Part shown: positions 22,684-30,471 of the stretch, in pieces
Layout: every line of letters begins with the position of its first letter
Position numbering within the stretch: position 1 is the first letter of the stretch
From: Roseococcus pinisoli
Lineage (GTDB): Bacteria; Pseudomonadota; Alphaproteobacteria; Acetobacterales; Acetobacteraceae
Length of the DNA stretch: 64,000 bases
Direction: 5' to 3'
NCBI RefSeq assembly: GCF_018413645.1
Contig: NZ_JAHCDA010000001.1
Span: forward strand, 248,001-312,000
Translations under genes and position numbers: made by a program
The notes under the pieces: model-generated
The model's database searches: none
What the model was told of the DNA's origin: nothing
The model's input: only the letters and a program-made list of their open reading frames with translations

Positions 22684-23881
22684 AGCCCCCCTTCCCGACA
22701 CGACCCGTTCCGATACCGAGGCGATGGGGACGGAAATGGCCCATCCGCGCCGCGTCCTGCTCTTCCTGGCGGTGGGGCTGGCGGGGCTCGGCGGCGTCCT
22801 CTGGTTCACCATCTCCTCCCGCCTCGCGGCGCAGGAGAGCCTGCGCGAGGTGACGGCCGCCGCCGCCGTGCCGAGCGTGAACGTGGTGCAGCCGCGCGAG
22901 GTCCAGTCCCGCCCCCTCATCCTGTCCGGCCGCTTCGCCGCCTGGGCGGAGGCGCCCGTCTATGCCCGCACCGGCGGCTTCATTCAGCGCCGCCTGGTCG
23001 ATATCGGCGACCGCGTGCAGGCCGGGCAGCTCCTGGCGGTGATCGATGCGCCGGAGGTCGACCAGCAGCTCGCCGCCGCCACCGCCGCGCTGGCGACGGT
23101 CCGCGCCCAGCGCGACCTCTCGGCGCGCACGGCCCAGCGCTGGACCGAGCTCGGGGCGCGCAGCGTCGTCTCCCAGCAGGCGACGGATGAGCGGCGCGGC
23201 GACCTCGCGGCCCGCACGGCGCAGCTCACCCAGGCGGAAGCCGAAGTGAACCGGCTGCGTGCGCTCACCGGCTTCACGCAGGTCCTGGCACCCTTTGAGG
23301 GCACCATCACCAGCCGCGGCACGGATGTCGGCGCCCTGATCGTCGCGGGCGCCACCAATGCGCAGCCGCTCTTCACCGTCTCGGACACGCGGCGGCTGCG
23401 CCTCTATGTGCGCGTGCCCCAGGCCTATACGGCGGCCATCGCCCCGGGCGTCGTCGCGCGCTTCACCGTGCCGGAACATGGCGACGAGACCTTCACGGCG
23501 GAGGTGACGCGCTCGGCCGAGTCACTCGACATCCAGTCGGGCGCGATGCTCGTGCAGCTCGCCGTCGACAACTCGGCTGACCGGCTGCTGCCCGGCGGCT
23601 ATGCGCAGGTGCGGCTGGAGCTGCCGCCCGGGCCGATGGGCGGCCAGGTCCGCATCCCGGCCAGCGCCCTCATCTTCCGGCAGGACGGCACCTCGGTCGC
23701 CGTCGTGGACGACCAGGGCAAGGTCGCGGTGAAGCCGGTGCGGATCGCGCGGGACCTGGGCTCCGACCTCGACATCAGCTCGGGGCTGGAGCGCGGCGAA
23801 TGGGTGATCAACGGCCCGTCCGACGCCATCCGCAGCGGCGACGTCGTGCGGCCCAGCCGGACGGCGCCCGAAAGCCGCTAA
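22676..23881 (+). CDS. RND efflux periplasmic adaptor subunit
   Basis: A 401-aa membrane fusion protein from ATG 22676, overlapping the end of the permease gene by 8 bases. An N-terminal membrane anchor (RVLLFLAVGLAGLGGVLWFTI, about residues 25-45) is followed by the split lipoyl domain (APVYARTGGFIQRRLVDIGDRVQAGQLLAVIDAPEVDQQ and VLAPFEGTITSRGTDVGALI), an alpha-hairpin in between, a beta-barrel (LRLYVRVPQAYTAAIAPGVVARFTVPE) and a membrane-proximal domain ending near QVRIPASALIF. It connects the RND permease to an outer-membrane channel. It is not fused or truncated. Confidence 0.9.
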   Translation: MPEAPLPDTTRSDTEAMGTEMAHPRRVLLFLAVGLAGLGGVLWFTISSRLAAQESLREVTAAAAVPSVNVVQPREVQSRPLILSGRFAAWAEAPVYARTGGFIQRRLVDIGDRVQAGQLLAVIDAPEVDQQLAAATAALATVRAQRDLSARTAQRWTELGARSVVSQQATDERRGDLAARTAQLTQAEAEVNRLRALTGFTQVLAPFEGTITSRGTDVGALIVAGATNAQPLFTVSDTRRLRLYVRVPQAYTAAIAPGVVARFTVPEHGDETFTAEVTRSAESLDIQSGAMLVQLAVDNSADRLLPGGYAQVRLELPPGPMGGQVRIPASALIFRQDGTSVAVVDDQGKVAVKPVRIARDLGSDLDISSGLERGEWVINGPSDAIRSGDVVRPSRTAPESR

Positions 23882-23890
23882 CCGGCTCCC

Positions 23891-24259
23891 TCACATGCGC
23901 TTGTGGCAGACGGCCTCGATGTTGTGGCCATCGGGATCCAGCACGAAGGCGGCGTAGTAGTCGGGGTGATAATGCGGGCGGAGGCCGGGGCCGCCATTGT
24001 CCATGGCGCCTGCCTCCAGCGCGGCCTCGTGAAAGCGGCGGACCATTTCGCGATCCTCGGCGGCGAAGGCCACATGGGTCCGGCTGGGCGGTTTTCCGCT
24101 GGGTCCTAGCCAGAAGACGCCGTGCTCCCCGGCGCCGAATCCGGCATAGTTGATGCCGTCTCCCGCGACCAGGCGCATGCGGAGCGGCTTCAGGACGGCT
24201 TCATAGAAAGCCTGGGATTTCCCGAGGTCCTGGACGGGAATTCCGACGTGATCGAGCAT
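23891..24259 (-). CDS. VOC-family (glyoxalase/dioxygenase fold) protein
   Basis: A 122-aa single-module vicinal-oxygen-chelate protein: MLDHVGIPVQDLGKSQAFYEAVL at the start, AFAAEDREMVRRFHEAALEAGA in the middle and YYAAFVLDPDGHNIEAVCHK at the end. His4, and the Asp/Gly/His-rich C-terminal strand (DPDGHNIEAV), are at the places where metal ligands occur in this superfamily. One module of this size usually dimerises. The substrate is unknown; annotations range from glyoxalase-like to fosfomycin-resistance-like. It is convergent with the efflux adaptor gene, with only 9 bases between the stops. Confidence 0.85.
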   Translation of the reverse strand: MLDHVGIPVQDLGKSQAFYEAVLKPLRMRLVAGDGINYAGFGAGEHGVFWLGPSGKPPSRTHVAFAAEDREMVRRFHEAALEAGAMDNGGPGLRPHYHPDYYAAFVLDPDGHNIEAVCHKRM

Positions 24260-24337
24260 GGCCTCTCCTCCTGCTCGTCAAGCGCTCCTGGGATCGTGGG
24301 GTTGCGTTAGGGGCCGAAGAGGCCGGACGGCGACGAT

Positions 24338-24472
24338 TCAGGCGCGGTGCGCGCGCAGGGCCGTGCGGTTGCGGCGATCCATCATCATCACGGCAACGGG
24401 CGCCACGGCCAGTATCGTCATGAACGAAACGACCACCAGATCACTCACAGAAAACAGAATGTCGATCGGCAT
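24338..24472 (-). CDS. 44-aa single-span membrane peptide
   Basis: A short reading frame of 44 codons with a good ribosome-binding site (GGAGAAGAG, ending about 7 bases before ATG 24472). The product begins PIDILFSVSDLVVVSFMTILAVAPVAVMMMD, a convincing single membrane span, followed by a basic tail RRNRTALRAHRA. Its hydrophobic-then-basic layout suggests an N-out/C-in small membrane protein. It sits alone in the roughly 360-base gap between the VOC gene and the PepSY gene. I do not recognise a family. Support comes from the Shine-Dalgarno site and the protein-like layout. Confidence 0.5.
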   Translation of the reverse strand: MPIDILFSVSDLVVVSFMTILAVAPVAVMMMDRRNRTALRAHRA

Positions 24473-24623
24473 GGTCGTCTCTTCTCCATCATCATCGGCG
24501 CGGGGGCCGGGAACCCGAAAGGCTTGAGATTCATCCTTCGAGACTTTAAGAAACTACCGCGCGCCGTCTGAACGGGGACTGAGTGACCGATTCAGCTTTC
24601 ATTCATCGACTTGAGGTCCGCCC

Positions 24624-24980
24624 ATGCGCAAGCTTCTGATCCCCGGTGTCGTCGCCATTGCCGCGCTGGCCGGTTTGACCGTTCTCGATCGGGTGATGAC
24701 CGCCACGGGCATGCCGCGTGTCGAAGCCACCACCCAGGCCACCGAGCCCGAGGCGGCCGCAGCTTCCTCGGAGCATCGCCCCCTCTCGGACTTCGTGCGC
24801 GAGGCCGAGCGCCTCTACGACGCCCATGTCATCGAGGCCGAGATGGAGCAGCGGGACGGCCGTCGCGTGGCCGAGCTGAAGATGCTGCCGCCGCGCGGCC
24901 GTACCTTCACCATCGAGCTGGACGCGATCACGGCCGAGATCGTCCGGGCCCGCGGCAATGCCGAGGAATTCCGCCGCTAG
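24624..24980 (+). CDS. PepSY-domain exported/anchored protein
   Basis: A 118-aa protein with an N-terminal hydrophobic segment (LLIPGVVAIAALAGLTVLDRV), either a signal peptide or an anchor. A low-complexity linker (ATTQATEPEAAAASS) leads to a PepSY-like domain, in which a helix (LSDFVREAERLYDAHVIEAEME) is followed by strands (RRVAELKMLPPRGRTFTIELDAITAEIVRAR). PepSY domains are common in the periplasm and are often proposed to inhibit proteases or bind envelope components. A compact palindromic repeat begins at its stop codon. Confidence 0.65.
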   Translation: MRKLLIPGVVAIAALAGLTVLDRVMTATGMPRVEATTQATEPEAAAASSEHRPLSDFVREAERLYDAHVIEAEMEQRDGRRVAELKMLPPRGRTFTIELDAITAEIVRARGNAEEFRR

Positions 24981-25120
24981 AGCATCACCCGATCAGATGG
25001 AATCATCTGGTCGGGTAAAGATGCTCGAAACAAAAAGGTAGAGCGTTTGCCGTGAGCCTTTGCGAACGGAAAATGCTCTAGAAGATCGTTGCCCGACCGG
25101 ATGCTTCCAGCCGGTCGGGT
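24980..25120. repeat. Cluster of three palindromes (dispersed AGCATCACCCGA-type element)
   Basis: Three imperfect palindromes in tandem. 24980-25026: outer arms GAGCATC/GATGCTC, inner 13-base arms (24987-24999 with 25004-25016, one mismatch) and a GAAT loop. 25039-25080: 15-base arms starting TAGAGC (25039-25053 with 25066-25080, two mismatches). 25092-25119: CCCGACCGG/CCGGTCGGG, followed by a copy of the TCGGGTGATGCT motif that matches the first palindrome in reverse. Such clusters are widely dispersed in alphaproteobacterial genomes. It may act as a transcription terminator between the PepSY gene and the convergent ROK gene. Confidence 0.6.
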
Positions 25121-25145
25121 GATGCTTCGTCACACGGCGCCGGCC

Positions 25146-26201
25146 TCACGACCGGTTGGTAAAACGGGCGTTGCCCAGCCCGGTCCCGATCGTCATCACG
25201 CCCCAGCGCTCCACATCCTGCATCCGGGGGATCTCGCTCAGCCCCTGCAGCACGGCGTCGTTGTGCATGAGCACGGCCGTCGCGTGGTCGCCGATCTCAG
25301 GCAGATGCTCCGTCAGCGCGCGGGGCAGGTTGAAGCGGCTGCTTTCCCAGTTGCCCGGGAGGTTCTGCCCCCCGCGGTCGATGGAGCCGTCCTCCTCGAT
25401 GATCCCGGGGCAGCCGATGCCGATGAAGGGCGCCAGGCGGCGCTTCTCCTCCTTCGCCTGAGCCACCATGGCGGAGAGCATCTCCGCCATCCGCTCCACC
25501 GCCTCCTCTCGGCTGGGCTTGTCCTCGGCATGGGCCCAGACCTCCAGGCCCACGACCTTCGCCTGGGAGAGGTCCTTCTTTTTCTTCAGGTTCAGCTCCA
25601 CGAGGCCCACGCGGATGTTGGTGCCGCCGATATCCACCGCCAGCAGGCTGTCATGCCCCGCGAAGATCCAGCTCGGCGCCAGATGCACGGCGCCGATCAG
25701 CGCCGCCTCGTCCGGCTCGTGCGCGATGGGCAGCAGCTCCACCCCCAGCGCCTCGGCCTTCAGCAGCAACGACGCCCGGCCGATGGCCAGCTGCCCGACC
25801 CGGCTGCCGCTCATGCCCCCGCCCACGACGATGCGCTGCGTGTCCTTCCAGCCCTTGAGCTTCAGGAAGCGCCGGGTGACGCCGGCCAGCTCCTGCGCGA
25901 ACTCCTCCACGACGCCATGGGCCAGCGCAGCGGCCTCCGGCCGCTCGTCGCCCAGCAGCTTCTCGAGCTGGCGCTTGGAGACCTCCTCGGTCGGGGCATC
26001 GCCCAGCGGATCGTCGTCGCCGAGCTCGCGGAGCCGGTCGCGCCATTCGTCGAGGATGGCCCAGAAGGCGCGCTTGCTGGCGCGATCGCCGAGGAAGCCC
26101 TCGCGGTCGCGCAGCTCGGCATTATAGGCGTCGACGGTGACGCTGGTCAGCGTGGCGGCGCCGTGACCGGCGACGGGCGGCGCGGCGGCCTGTTCGGACA
26201 T
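25146..26201 (-). CDS. ROK-family (sugar kinase-like) protein with circularly permuted motif order
   Basis: A 351-aa protein from ATG 26201. The ROK/actin-fold motifs are all visible but not in the usual order. RIVVGGGMSGS (123-133) and PDEAALIGA (163-171), normally near the C-terminus, come first. Then follow the phosphate-binding VDIGGTNIRVG (189-199), GIGCPGIIEEDG (261-272), NLPGNW (280-285), the NDA motif with its conserved Asp (HNDAVLQG, 313-320) and GTGLGN (339-344) close to the C-terminus. The ROK zinc motif (CxCGxxGCxE) is not seen. Residues 20-120 are a helical region. Activity as a glucokinase or other sugar kinase is plausible but unproven. The gene is divergent from the next oxidoreductase gene. 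Confidence 0.75.
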   Translation of the reverse strand: MSEQAAAPPVAGHGAATLTSVTVDAYNAELRDREGFLGDRASKRAFWAILDEWRDRLRELGDDDPLGDAPTEEVSKRQLEKLLGDERPEAAALAHGVVEEFAQELAGVTRRFLKLKGWKDTQRIVVGGGMSGSRVGQLAIGRASLLLKAEALGVELLPIAHEPDEAALIGAVHLAPSWIFAGHDSLLAVDIGGTNIRVGLVELNLKKKKDLSQAKVVGLEVWAHAEDKPSREEAVERMAEMLSAMVAQAKEEKRRLAPFIGIGCPGIIEEDGSIDRGGQNLPGNWESSRFNLPRALTEHLPEIGDHATAVLMHNDAVLQGLSEIPRMQDVERWGVMTIGTGLGNARFTNRS

Positions 26202-26376
26202 GCGTGGTGGGCTCCCCTGATGGTCAGGCTTGAACGCGGCCGGACGGGGGCGGTTGGCCGCGGCGCCGAAATGACCCTCCGGCAAGGCGGCCAGGTGATC
26301 TTCCGCCCTTCCTGCTTGCAACTCGCGCGCGCGCCCATATCCATGAGAGAGTCCCCGGAAAGCTTGGGAGTGCCCC

Positions 26377-27387
26377 ATGAAGGCCGTCGCCTATACCCAT
26401 TGCCATCCCGTCACCCATGAGGAAGCGCTGGAGGACATGGTCCTCCGCGATCCGCCGGAACCGCGCGGGCATGACCTGCTGATCGAGGTGCGGGCCGTCT
26501 CGGTGAATCCGGTGGATGCCAAGCAGCGCGCCGGCGCCGACCCGGCCGGCGAGCCCCGCGTGCTCGGCTTCGACGCCGCCGGCGTCATCGTGGCGCGCGG
26601 CCCGGATGCGCATATCTTCGGCACGGGCGAGGAGGTCTACTACGCCGGCGTCATCAACCGCCCCGGCAGCAATGCCCAACTCCAGCTCGTGGACGAGCGG
26701 ATTGTCGGCCGCAAGCCGCGGAACCTGACCTTCGGCGAGGCGGCCTCGCTGCCCCTCACCGCCATCACCGCCTGGGAAGCGCTGTTCGACCGCCTGCGCC
26801 TACCGCGCGGCGGCGCCGATGACGGCGCGGTGCTGATCGTGGGCGGCGCGGGCGGCGTGGGCTCCATGGCCATCCAGCTGGCCCGCCGCCTCACCGGCCT
26901 CACCGTCGTCACCACGGCCTCGCGCCCCGAGACCCGCGAATGGTGCGAGAAGCTGGGCGCGCACCACGTCCTCGACCATGCCGGCGACCTGCCGGCCCAG
27001 GCCAAGCAGCTGGGCCTGCGGTTCCGCTGGATCTTCTCGACCACCCACACGGTCCGGCACTGGCGCGCCCTTTGCGAGATGGTGGCGCCGCAGGGCGCGA
27101 TCTGCGCCATCGACGACTTCATGGAGATCGAGATCGGCCGCCTGAAGGCCAAATCCGCCAGCTTCCATTGGGAGAGCATGTTCGCCCGCCCGGTCTACCG
27201 GGCCTCGGACCTGCTGGAGCAGCACCGCCTGCTCGACGAGGTGGCGACCCTCGTGGAGGCCGGTACGATCCAGCACACGCTGACCCGGCATCTCGGCCGC
27301 ATCCAGGCCGCGCATCTGCTCGAGGGGCACGCGCTGGTGGAGAGCGGGCGAATGATCGGCAAGGCCGTGGCCGAGGGCTGGAACTAG
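26377..27387 (+). CDS. MDR-family zinc-binding-type alcohol dehydrogenase/quinone oxidoreductase
   Basis: A 336-aa medium-chain dehydrogenase/reductase. It has the N-terminal GroES-like domain (DLLIEVRAVSVNPVDAKQRAG, PRVLGFDAAGVIVARGP) and the coenzyme domain with VLIVGGAGGVGSMAIQLAR (AxxGGVG dinucleotide motif) near residue 150. The classic zinc-ligand cysteine is absent from the NPVDAKQ segment, so it is likely a zinc-independent NADPH-dependent quinone/enone reductase despite the usual family name. It is divergent from the ROK gene, with a roughly 175-base promoter region between them. Confidence 0.85.
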   Translation: MKAVAYTHCHPVTHEEALEDMVLRDPPEPRGHDLLIEVRAVSVNPVDAKQRAGADPAGEPRVLGFDAAGVIVARGPDAHIFGTGEEVYYAGVINRPGSNAQLQLVDERIVGRKPRNLTFGEAASLPLTAITAWEALFDRLRLPRGGADDGAVLIVGGAGGVGSMAIQLARRLTGLTVVTTASRPETREWCEKLGAHHVLDHAGDLPAQAKQLGLRFRWIFSTTHTVRHWRALCEMVAPQGAICAIDDFMEIEIGRLKAKSASFHWESMFARPVYRASDLLEQHRLLDEVATLVEAGTIQHTLTRHLGRIQAAHLLEGHALVESGRMIGKAVAEGWN

Positions 27388-27390
27388 ATC

Positions 27391-27407
27391 GCCCCCCTTT
27401 TGGGGGC
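27391..27407 (+). terminator. Hairpin after the MDR oxidoreductase gene
   Basis: GCCCCC (27391-27396) pairs with GGGGGC (27402-27407) around a 5-base CTTTT loop, starting 3 bases after the stop codon. It is probably an intrinsic terminator without a clear T-tail. Confidence 0.5.
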
Positions 27408-27460
27408 ACGCTTTGGCGGCCCTCTAGGGAAGGGCGGCCGAAGGGGCTATCGACTCGCGC

Positions 27461-29911
27461 GTGACTGATTCCCCGCGACCTCCCCCGCTGATCGACCTTC
27501 CCGTCCAGGAGGCCATGCCGGCGCTGCTGGCCGCGCTGACCGCGGGCAGCAACGCCGTGCTCGTGGCGCCGCCCGGCGCCGGCAAGACGACCCTCGTCCC
27601 CCTGACCCTGCGCGACGAACCCTGGGCCCGGGGCCAGAAGCTGCTGGTGCTGGAGCCGCGCCGCGTCGCCGCCCGCGCGGCCGCGCGCCGCATGGCCTCC
27701 CTCCTCGGCGAGCAGCCGGGCGGCACGGTCGGCCTTTCCACGCGGCTCGACCGCGCGGTGTCGAAGGACACGCGCGTGGAGGTCATCACCGAAGGCCTGC
27801 TGATCCGCCGCCTGCAATCCGATCCCGGGCTCGAGGGCGTGGCCGGCGTGCTCTTCGACGAGGCGCATGAGCGGCATCTCGACACCGATCTCGGCCTCGC
27901 CCTCTGCCTCGACCTGCAACGCGGGCTGCGGCCGGAGCTGCGGCTGCTCGCCATGTCCGCGACGCTGGATGGCGGCGCCTTCACGAAGCTGCTCGACGCC
28001 CCGCTGATCGAGAGCGCCGGCCGCGCCCATCCCGTCCGCATCGAGAACACGAAGCGCGACGTCACCGAGCTGCGCGACCTCCCCGAAGCCATGGCCACCG
28101 CCATCCGCGGCGTCATGGCGCGCGAGGCGGGCGATGTGCTCGCCTTCCTGCCCGGCTGGGGCGAGATCCGCCGCACGGCCGAGCGCCTTTCCGGCCTCGA
28201 TGCCGACGTGCTGCCCCTCCATGGCGAGCTCTCGCCCACGGAGCAGGACAAGGCGCTCAATGTCGGCGCGCGGCGGCGCGTGGTGCTGGCCACCAGCATC
28301 GCCGAGACCTCGCTGACCGTCCCCGGCGTGCGCATCGTGGTCGATGGCGGGTTCCGGCGCACGCCGCGGCTGGACGGGGCCACGGGCCTCACCCGCCTCG
28401 TCACCGTGCGGATCAGCCGTGCCGCGGCCGAGCAGCGCGCGGGCCGCGCCGGCCGCACCGAGCCGGGCGTGGCCGTCCGGCTCTGGAGCGAGGCCATCCA
28501 TCGCGGCATGCCCCTGCAGGACCGGCCCGAGATGCTGGAGGCGGAACTTTCCGGTCTCGTGCTCGACTGCGCCTCCTGGGGCGCCGACCCGGCCACCCTG
28601 CCCTTCCTCGACCCGCCGCCCGAGGGCCAGTTGGCCGCCGCGCGCGCGCTGCTGAAGAACCTCGACGCGCTGGACGAGCAGGGCCGCATCACCACCATGG
28701 GCAAGCGCATGGCGCGCATGGGCACGCATCCGCGCCTGGCCCGCATGATGTGCGCGGTGGAGAACGAGGGCGAGGCCGCGCTGGCCGCCGATCTCGCGGC
28801 TTTGCTGGAGGAGCGCGATCCGCTGCGCGGCCGCGAGCCGCCGGCCGATATCACGCTGCGCCTGGACGCGCTGCACGGCCATGGCCATGCGGAGAGCGAC
28901 GCCATCGCCATCCGCGCCATCCGCCGTGCCGCCGCGCTGCATCGCCGGCGCCTGGGCGTGCATGGCAACGAGCCGCCGGAGGGCGATGCGGGCGCGCTGC
29001 TGGCCGCCGGCTTCCCCGATCGCATCGCGCTCAAGCGCGGCACCATGGACGGCGCCTTCCGCATGGCCTCGGGCCAGGGCGCGCGGCTTTCCGTCGCCGA
29101 TCCGCTGGCGAAGCAGACCCTTCTTTCCGTCGCCGACCTGGAGCTGAAGGGCACCGAGGCCCGCATCCGCATGGCCGCCCCCATCTCCCGCGCCACGCTG
29201 GAGGCGCGCTTCCCCGAGCGCTTCCACACGGTGGAGGGCGCCTCCTTCGACGCCCGGGCCAATGCGGTGCTGGCGCGCCGGCGCGTGATGTTCGGCCCGC
29301 TGGTGCTGGAGGAGACGCCGCTATCCGGCGTCGACCCCTCACTGATGGCCGAGGCATTGGCGGAGGCCGCCGCCGGCCGCGCCTTCCGCGACCTCGACTG
29401 GAGCGAAGGCGCGAAGCAGCTGCGCGCCCGCATCGGGCGCATGCACGCGCTGGAGGGCGCCCCCTGGCCGGACGTCTCCGACGCCGCACTGGCCGCGACG
29501 GCGAAGGACTGGCTGGCGCCCTATTGCGCGGGCCTGACCAAGCTCTCGGAGCTGAAGTCGCTCGACATCGGGCAGATGCTGCTGCCGCATGAGCTGCGCC
29601 GGAAGCTGGACGCCGCCCTTCCCACCCGCATCGCCCTGCCCGAAGGCCGCAGCGCGGGTGTGGACTACATGGGCGAGATTCCCACGCTGGAGGCCCGCGC
29701 CCAGCACCTCTACGGCATGGGCGCGATGCCCCCGCTCGCCGACGGGCGGGTGAAGCTGCAGGTGGCGCTGCTGTCCCCCGCCGGCCGCCCCATCGCGATC
29801 ACCGCCGATCTCGCCGGCTTCTGGCAGGCCGGCTGGATGGATGTGCGCAAGGACATGCGCGGCCGCTATCCCAAGCACAACTGGCCGGAAAAACCCGACC
29901 AGCCGGGATGA
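27461..29911 (+). CDS. hrpB: ATP-dependent helicase HrpB
   Basis: An 816-aa DEAH-family superfamily 2 helicase of the usual HrpB length. Motifs in order: Walker A APPGAGKTT near residue 40, Walker B/motif II DEAHERHLDTD, motif III SATLDGG, motif V ATSIAETSLTVPGV, and motif VI QRAGRAGRTEPG near 325-336. The C-terminal HrpB-specific domain follows (WLAPYCAGLTKLSELKSLDIGQMLLPHELRRKLD, RGRYPKHNWPEKP at the end). It starts with GTG at 27461. HrpB is an RNA/DNA helicase whose cellular role in most bacteria remains unclear. It stands alone between a terminator and the YqhA-like gene. Confidence 0.92.
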   Translation: MTDSPRPPPLIDLPVQEAMPALLAALTAGSNAVLVAPPGAGKTTLVPLTLRDEPWARGQKLLVLEPRRVAARAAARRMASLLGEQPGGTVGLSTRLDRAVSKDTRVEVITEGLLIRRLQSDPGLEGVAGVLFDEAHERHLDTDLGLALCLDLQRGLRPELRLLAMSATLDGGAFTKLLDAPLIESAGRAHPVRIENTKRDVTELRDLPEAMATAIRGVMAREAGDVLAFLPGWGEIRRTAERLSGLDADVLPLHGELSPTEQDKALNVGARRRVVLATSIAETSLTVPGVRIVVDGGFRRTPRLDGATGLTRLVTVRISRAAAEQRAGRAGRTEPGVAVRLWSEAIHRGMPLQDRPEMLEAELSGLVLDCASWGADPATLPFLDPPPEGQLAAARALLKNLDALDEQGRITTMGKRMARMGTHPRLARMMCAVENEGEAALAADLAALLEERDPLRGREPPADITLRLDALHGHGHAESDAIAIRAIRRAAALHRRRLGVHGNEPPEGDAGALLAAGFPDRIALKRGTMDGAFRMASGQGARLSVADPLAKQTLLSVADLELKGTEARIRMAAPISRATLEARFPERFHTVEGASFDARANAVLARRRVMFGPLVLEETPLSGVDPSLMAEALAEAAAGRAFRDLDWSEGAKQLRARIGRMHALEGAPWPDVSDAALAATAKDWLAPYCAGLTKLSELKSLDIGQMLLPHELRRKLDAALPTRIALPEGRSAGVDYMGEIPTLEARAQHLYGMGAMPPLADGRVKLQVALLSPAGRPIAITADLAGFWQAGWMDVRKDMRGRYPKHNWPEKPDQPG

Positions 29912-29974
29912 TGGGCGCTGGCACGGGATGCCTGGCCCATTGAAACCCGGCCATCCCCCCGACGACACTGGCGC

Positions 29975-30451
29975 ATGATCCACCGCCTCATTGCCGGTTC
30001 CGGCTACATCGTACTGATCGCGATCATCAGCATCTTCGCCGCCTCGGTCGCGCTCATGCTTTACGAGGCGGTGGTGGTGGCTTCGACGCTGGCGAAGGCC
30101 CTGGTCTCGGGGTCGAGCGCGCCGACAGCCTCAAAGGCCCTGGCAGCCAGCCTGATCGAGGCCATCGACGTCTTCCTGATCGCCATCGTCGCCTACATCA
30201 CCAGCATCGGGCTCTATGTCCTCTTCGTCGACGGCACCGCGCCCATTCCGAAATGGTTCAGCGTCCGCAACCTGGACGACCTCAAGGGCCAGCTCGTCAG
30301 CGTCATCGTCGCGGTTCTCGCCGTGCTCTTCCTGCAGGAAGCGGTACAGCGCGCGGGCGAGGCGGATCTGATCCACCTCGCCCTGGCCATCGCCCTGATG
30401 ATCGGGGTGCTGACCCTGTTCCTGAAGGTGACCAAGGGCAACTCAGACTGA
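29975..30451 (+). CDS. YqhA/UPF0114-family integral membrane protein
   Basis: A 158-aa protein with four membrane spans: about 8-30 (SGYIVLIAIISIFAASVALMLY), 60-85 (EAIDVFLIAIVAYITSIGLYVLFV), 108-122 (GQLVSVIVAVLAVLFLQE) and 134-150. The pattern and the segment KWFSVRNLDDLKGQLVSVIVAVLAV fit the UPF0114 (YqhA) family, whose function is unknown. It is convergent with the Bug-type binding protein gene, 20 bases away. Confidence 0.8.
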   Translation: MIHRLIAGSGYIVLIAIISIFAASVALMLYEAVVVASTLAKALVSGSSAPTASKALAASLIEAIDVFLIAIVAYITSIGLYVLFVDGTAPIPKWFSVRNLDDLKGQLVSVIVAVLAVLFLQEAVQRAGEADLIHLALAIALMIGVLTLFLKVTKGNSD

Positions 30452-30471
30452 GCCGGATCGGCTGAGGCGGC

